Under the pieces are notes generated by a model. The model worked only from the letters and a program-made list of their open reading frames with translations. It had not been told where the DNA came from and made no database searches. The position numbers were made by a program, and so were the translations under genes. Below are positions 31,614-33,559 of a DNA stretch of 33,559 bases, in pieces (the stretch's first letter is position 1; every line of letters begins with the position of its first letter). The stretch covers positions 1 through 33,559 of the forward strand of contig NZ_FZNR01000042.1 in assembly GCF_900188005.1 (NCBI RefSeq), read 5' to 3'. Source of the stretch: Actinoplanes regularis (GTDB lineage Bacteria; Actinomycetota; Actinomycetes; Mycobacteriales; Micromonosporaceae).

Positions 31614-31907
31614 ATGACGCGCGCATTGATGATGGGCATCGGACTCATCGCCGGGATGACGATCGGAGCGAGCCCGGCGCTCGCCTCCGCGGGGGGCACG
31701 AGCACGGCGGCCACATCCGACTGCGGGCCGTGCGACAAAGGCACCGACAACAGCAGAGGCGTCGACAACAGCTTCGAGATCAACATCTTCAACAACAGCG
31801 ACAACATCGACAACAGTCGCTACGGGAACAACGGCGTCTTCGGGGACAAGGGCTATTACTACGGCGACCGGGGCTACTACTACGGCGGCGGTGGCCCCGG
31901 GCACTGA
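31614..31907 (+). CDS. Small exported Asn/Tyr/Gly-rich protein
   Basis: I do not recognise this 97-aa precursor. Residues 1-26 form a signal peptide (hydrophobic MMGIGLIAGMTIG, then ALASA before GGTS). The mature part has CGPC (C37, C40), three DNS triplets (45-47, 51-53, 66-68) within an Asn-rich stretch containing FEINIFNNSDNIDN, and a C-terminal GDKGYYYGDRGYYYGGGG repeat. The composition resembles surface or aggregating structural proteins. AGGA lies 11 nt before the ATG, a long spacing. It has its own promoter module and a hairpin 25 bp after the stop, so it is monocistronic or read at a lower level into the next gene. Confidence 0.75.
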   Translation: MTRALMMGIGLIAGMTIGASPALASAGGTSTAATSDCGPCDKGTDNSRGVDNSFEINIFNNSDNIDNSRYGNNGVFGDKGYYYGDRGYYYGGGGPGH

Positions 31908-31915
31908 GCAGGGTG

Positions 31916-32728
31916 GTGATCGCTGAACCAGACGGTCGCGCCCCCGGGACGCGACCGTTCGGTCCGCCGGCCCACGTCGAGGTGACCTCCGCCCGCGCCC
32001 TGGTGCACGAGGCGCTCGCCACGGGCGGCGGATGGCTCCCCTACAACCGCACCGTCGAGCTGCTCGCCGCGTACGGGATCCCGATCCTGCCCGCCGGCAC
32101 CGCGGCGACCGAGGCCGAGGCCGTCACCGCGGCCGGACGGATCGGCTGTCCGGTGGTGCTCAAGGCGGCGCACCCGGATCTCGTGCACAAGAGCGACACC
32201 GGCGGTGTACGACTGGGCCTCACCGACGCGGCGGCGGTCCGCGCGGCTTTCCCCGCGGTCGCCGCCGCCGGGCGCCCCGGCACCGGCGTCCTGGTCCAGC
32301 GGCAGTACGACCGGCCGGTCGAGCTGGTCGCCGGGGTCGTCCACGATCCGTTGTTCGGCTCCCTGGTGCTGCTCGGGCTCGGCGGTGTCCGCACCGAGCT
32401 GTCGGACGACCGCGCCCTGCGGCTGGTCCCGATGACCGACCTGGACGCCGGCCGGATGTGGCGCGGCCTGCGGTCGGCCCCGCTGCTCACCGGCTATGGC
32501 GGCGCACCAGCCGCGGACACCGACGCCCTCGAGGACCTGCTGCTACGCCTCGGCCGCCTCGCCGAAGACCTGCCCGAGGTCGCCGAACTGGACCTCAACC
32601 CCGTGCTCGCCGGACCCGACGGCGTGATCGCGGTGGACGCCGAGCTCCGGCTGACGCCCGTCGGCGTGGAACCGGACCCGAGACTGCGCCAACTGCGTGC
32701 CGCGGCCCAGCTCGGGGGGCGAGGATGA
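31916..32728 (+). CDS. ATP-grasp subunit of acyl-CoA synthetase (NDP-forming type)
   Basis: This protein of about 270 aa matches the ATP-grasp (beta) part of ADP-forming acetyl/acyl-CoA synthetases: LLAAYGIPILPAGTAATEAEAV, GCPVVLKAAHPDLVHKSDTGGVRLGL, GVLVQRQYDRPVELVAGVVHDPLFGSLVLLGLGG and VAELDLNPVLAGPDGVIAVDAELRL. The CoA-binding alpha part with the phospho-His is not in the window, so it needs a partner or works differently. I give GTG 31916 (GAGCAGG close upstream). A hairpin at 31932-31958 lies within the first codons, and GTG 31982 is the alternative start. Acyl-phosphate chemistry would fit with phosphoketolase nearby; this is inference. Confidence 0.8.
   Translation: MIAEPDGRAPGTRPFGPPAHVEVTSARALVHEALATGGGWLPYNRTVELLAAYGIPILPAGTAATEAEAVTAAGRIGCPVVLKAAHPDLVHKSDTGGVRLGLTDAAAVRAAFPAVAAAGRPGTGVLVQRQYDRPVELVAGVVHDPLFGSLVLLGLGGVRTELSDDRALRLVPMTDLDAGRMWRGLRSAPLLTGYGGAPAADTDALEDLLLRLGRLAEDLPEVAELDLNPVLAGPDGVIAVDAELRLTPVGVEPDPRLRQLRAAAQLGGRG
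31932..31958 (+). terminator. Hairpin after the small exported protein gene
   Basis: ACGGTCGCG (31932-31940) pairs with CGCGACCGT (31950-31958) around 9 nt. It lies 25 bp past the stop of the small gene and inside the 5' end of the ATP-grasp frame if that starts at 31916, so it may be a terminator or an attenuator. Confidence 0.5.
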
Positions 32729-32760
32729 CTGGGACAGCACGTTCGAATCTGGGAGGCATC

Positions 32761-32958
32761 ATGATCGCGCACGTCGGTGATCGACTCGTACTCAAGGGGA
32801 TTCATGTCGGCGATCCGCACCGCGTCGGGATCGTCACCGCGCTGCCGCACTCCGACGGCACTCCTCCGTACGAGGTTCGCTGGCTGGACAACGACCACAC
32901 CGCTCTGGTCTTCCCGGGCCCGGAAGCGCACCTGGAGGCGCCGACGGCCGCCCGTTAG
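32761..32958 (+). CDS. DUF1918 protein
   Basis: This 65-aa protein has the family pattern VGDRLVLKGIHVGDPHRVGIVTAL, PPYEVRWLDNDHTALVFPGPEA, a small SH3-like beta barrel. The function is unknown; the family is frequent in actinobacterial stress clusters. The start is ATG 32761, preceded by GGGAGG; a frame starting at 32725 (ATGA overlap with the ATP-grasp stop) would add 12 residues but has no site. It lies 32 bp after the ATP-grasp gene and is probably co-transcribed. Confidence 0.88.
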   Translation: MIAHVGDRLVLKGIHVGDPHRVGIVTALPHSDGTPPYEVRWLDNDHTALVFPGPEAHLEAPTAAR

Positions 32959-33022
32959 CCACCATCACGCCCACGAGGGGTACGCCTGCCCGGATGCACG
33001 GGCGCCAGGGGATCGACTGGCT

Positions 33023-33559
33023 ATGGAAGTGGGAGAAAAACGCGTTAAGGATGGCATCCTCCGTTACGAGGGTGAGGAACTGCTCTACCTGAGTGACCGG
33101 ACGCAGGTCACCCGCTGTAGCTCACCCAAAGGTCCCGGTGTGGTGTGCAAGCACGCCACCGGAGCCGGCGCGACCCGACGGATCGAGCACGAACGCGCCG
33201 TCCTGGAGAAGCTCGCCGGACTGCCCGGCGTCCCCCGCCTGGCCGCGTACCAGCCGCGCCGGACCCTGGTGCTCGAGGACGACGGCGGTGCACCGCCACC
33301 GGCCGGGCCGATGCCGCTGCCCGACCTGGTCCGCACCGCGCACGCCCTGGCCGGCACGCTCGCGGCGGTGCACCGCGCCGGCGTGCTGCACCGCGACATC
33401 ACTCCGGCCAACGTCGTGCTGCGGTCCCATGCTCCGACGCTGCTCATCGACTTCGACCTCGCGGTCACCGGCGCCCCGGAGCCGGGCGAGGGCCTGGTCG
33501 GCACCCTGGGTTTCCTGGCGCCGGAGCAGACCGGCCGCACCGGCCTGAGCATCGACCGC
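33023..33559 (+). CDS. Ser/Thr protein kinase, N-terminal part (runs off the window)
   Basis: The first 179 codons are present and open to the window end. It is a protein-kinase fold: VVCKHA with K43, a helix-C region RIEHERAVLEKL, HRDITPANVVL (H123-R124-D125), DFD at 143-145 in place of DFG, then GTLGFLAPEQTGRTG (A166-P167-E168). The phrase GTLxxxxPEQTGR is typical of the N-terminal kinase of very large proteins that continue with an AAA-type ATPase, GAF domains and often a histidine kinase, so this is probably such a multisensor protein. It lacks a convincing ribosome site, and the first codons are less GC-rich than their surroundings. Confidence 0.8.
   Translation, partial: MEVGEKRVKDGILRYEGEELLYLSDRTQVTRCSSPKGPGVVCKHATGAGATRRIEHERAVLEKLAGLPGVPRLAAYQPRRTLVLEDDGGAPPPAGPMPLPDLVRTAHALAGTLAAVHRAGVLHRDITPANVVLRSHAPTLLIDFDLAVTGAPEPGEGLVGTLGFLAPEQTGRTGLSIDR

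Overview
The window is very GC-rich, with dense, short-spaced genes, GTG and TTG starts, TAnnnT-type -10 boxes (TAGGCT, TAGGGT, TAGCCT) and probable leaderless mRNAs. Together with the protein families present, this points to the chromosome of a filamentous actinomycete. A Micromonosporaceae (Actinoplanes-like) host is my best guess, but it is an inference from family content only. No tRNA, rRNA, CRISPR array, transposase or phage gene was seen.

Positions 1-11,000 are accessory housekeeping and catabolism: an SPFH membrane protein paired with a ribbon-helix-helix protein; a TPR-GGDEF diguanylate cyclase; an isochorismatase-like protein divergent from a MarR regulator across four 13-bp operator-like boxes; an amylo-1,6-glucosidase-like hydrolase divergent from a membrane protein; and a hydroxyquinol (resorcinol-type) operon. 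That operon is decaying. Its dioxygenase and maleylacetate reductase look intact, but the flavin monooxygenase has lost its middle in frame, and the AraC regulator has lost its N-terminus in a deletion that also cut the acetyltransferase gene beside it.

Positions 11,100-16,160 hold a secreted NPP1-type protein, an unusual one-piece sigma factor (sigma regions 2 and 4, a zinc-binding-type HxxxCxxC, one membrane span, a Pro-rich linker and an AbfB-type carbohydrate-binding domain) that follows an Lrp/AsnC gene, and a divergent EamA transporter/aldo-keto reductase pair. A 32-bp perfect palindrome closes this part as a bidirectional terminator.

Positions 16,188-33,559 look like a hypoxia/dormancy island: pyruvate phosphate dikinase, an Acg-type nitroreductase, phosphoketolase, two universal stress proteins, a PAS-GAF sensor lacking its ATPase domain, a GlgA2-like glucan synthase with two GH57 proteins, DUF1876, a CPA2 antiporter, an acyl-CoA synthetase ATP-grasp subunit, DUF1918, and the start of a large multidomain Ser/Thr kinase. 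Five copies of a 15-bp box close to GGGACCTTCGGCCCT, resembling the DosR/DevR box, lie in front of these genes. Three of them end 84-89 bp before a start codon. Inside the island, one small exported-protein gene and one frameshifted relative-in-regulation share an upstream module that occurs nowhere else in the window as far as I could see. The island combines glucan storage, the PEP/pyruvate switch, acetyl-phosphate production, ion exchange and stress sensing, as expected of cells entering a non-growing state.
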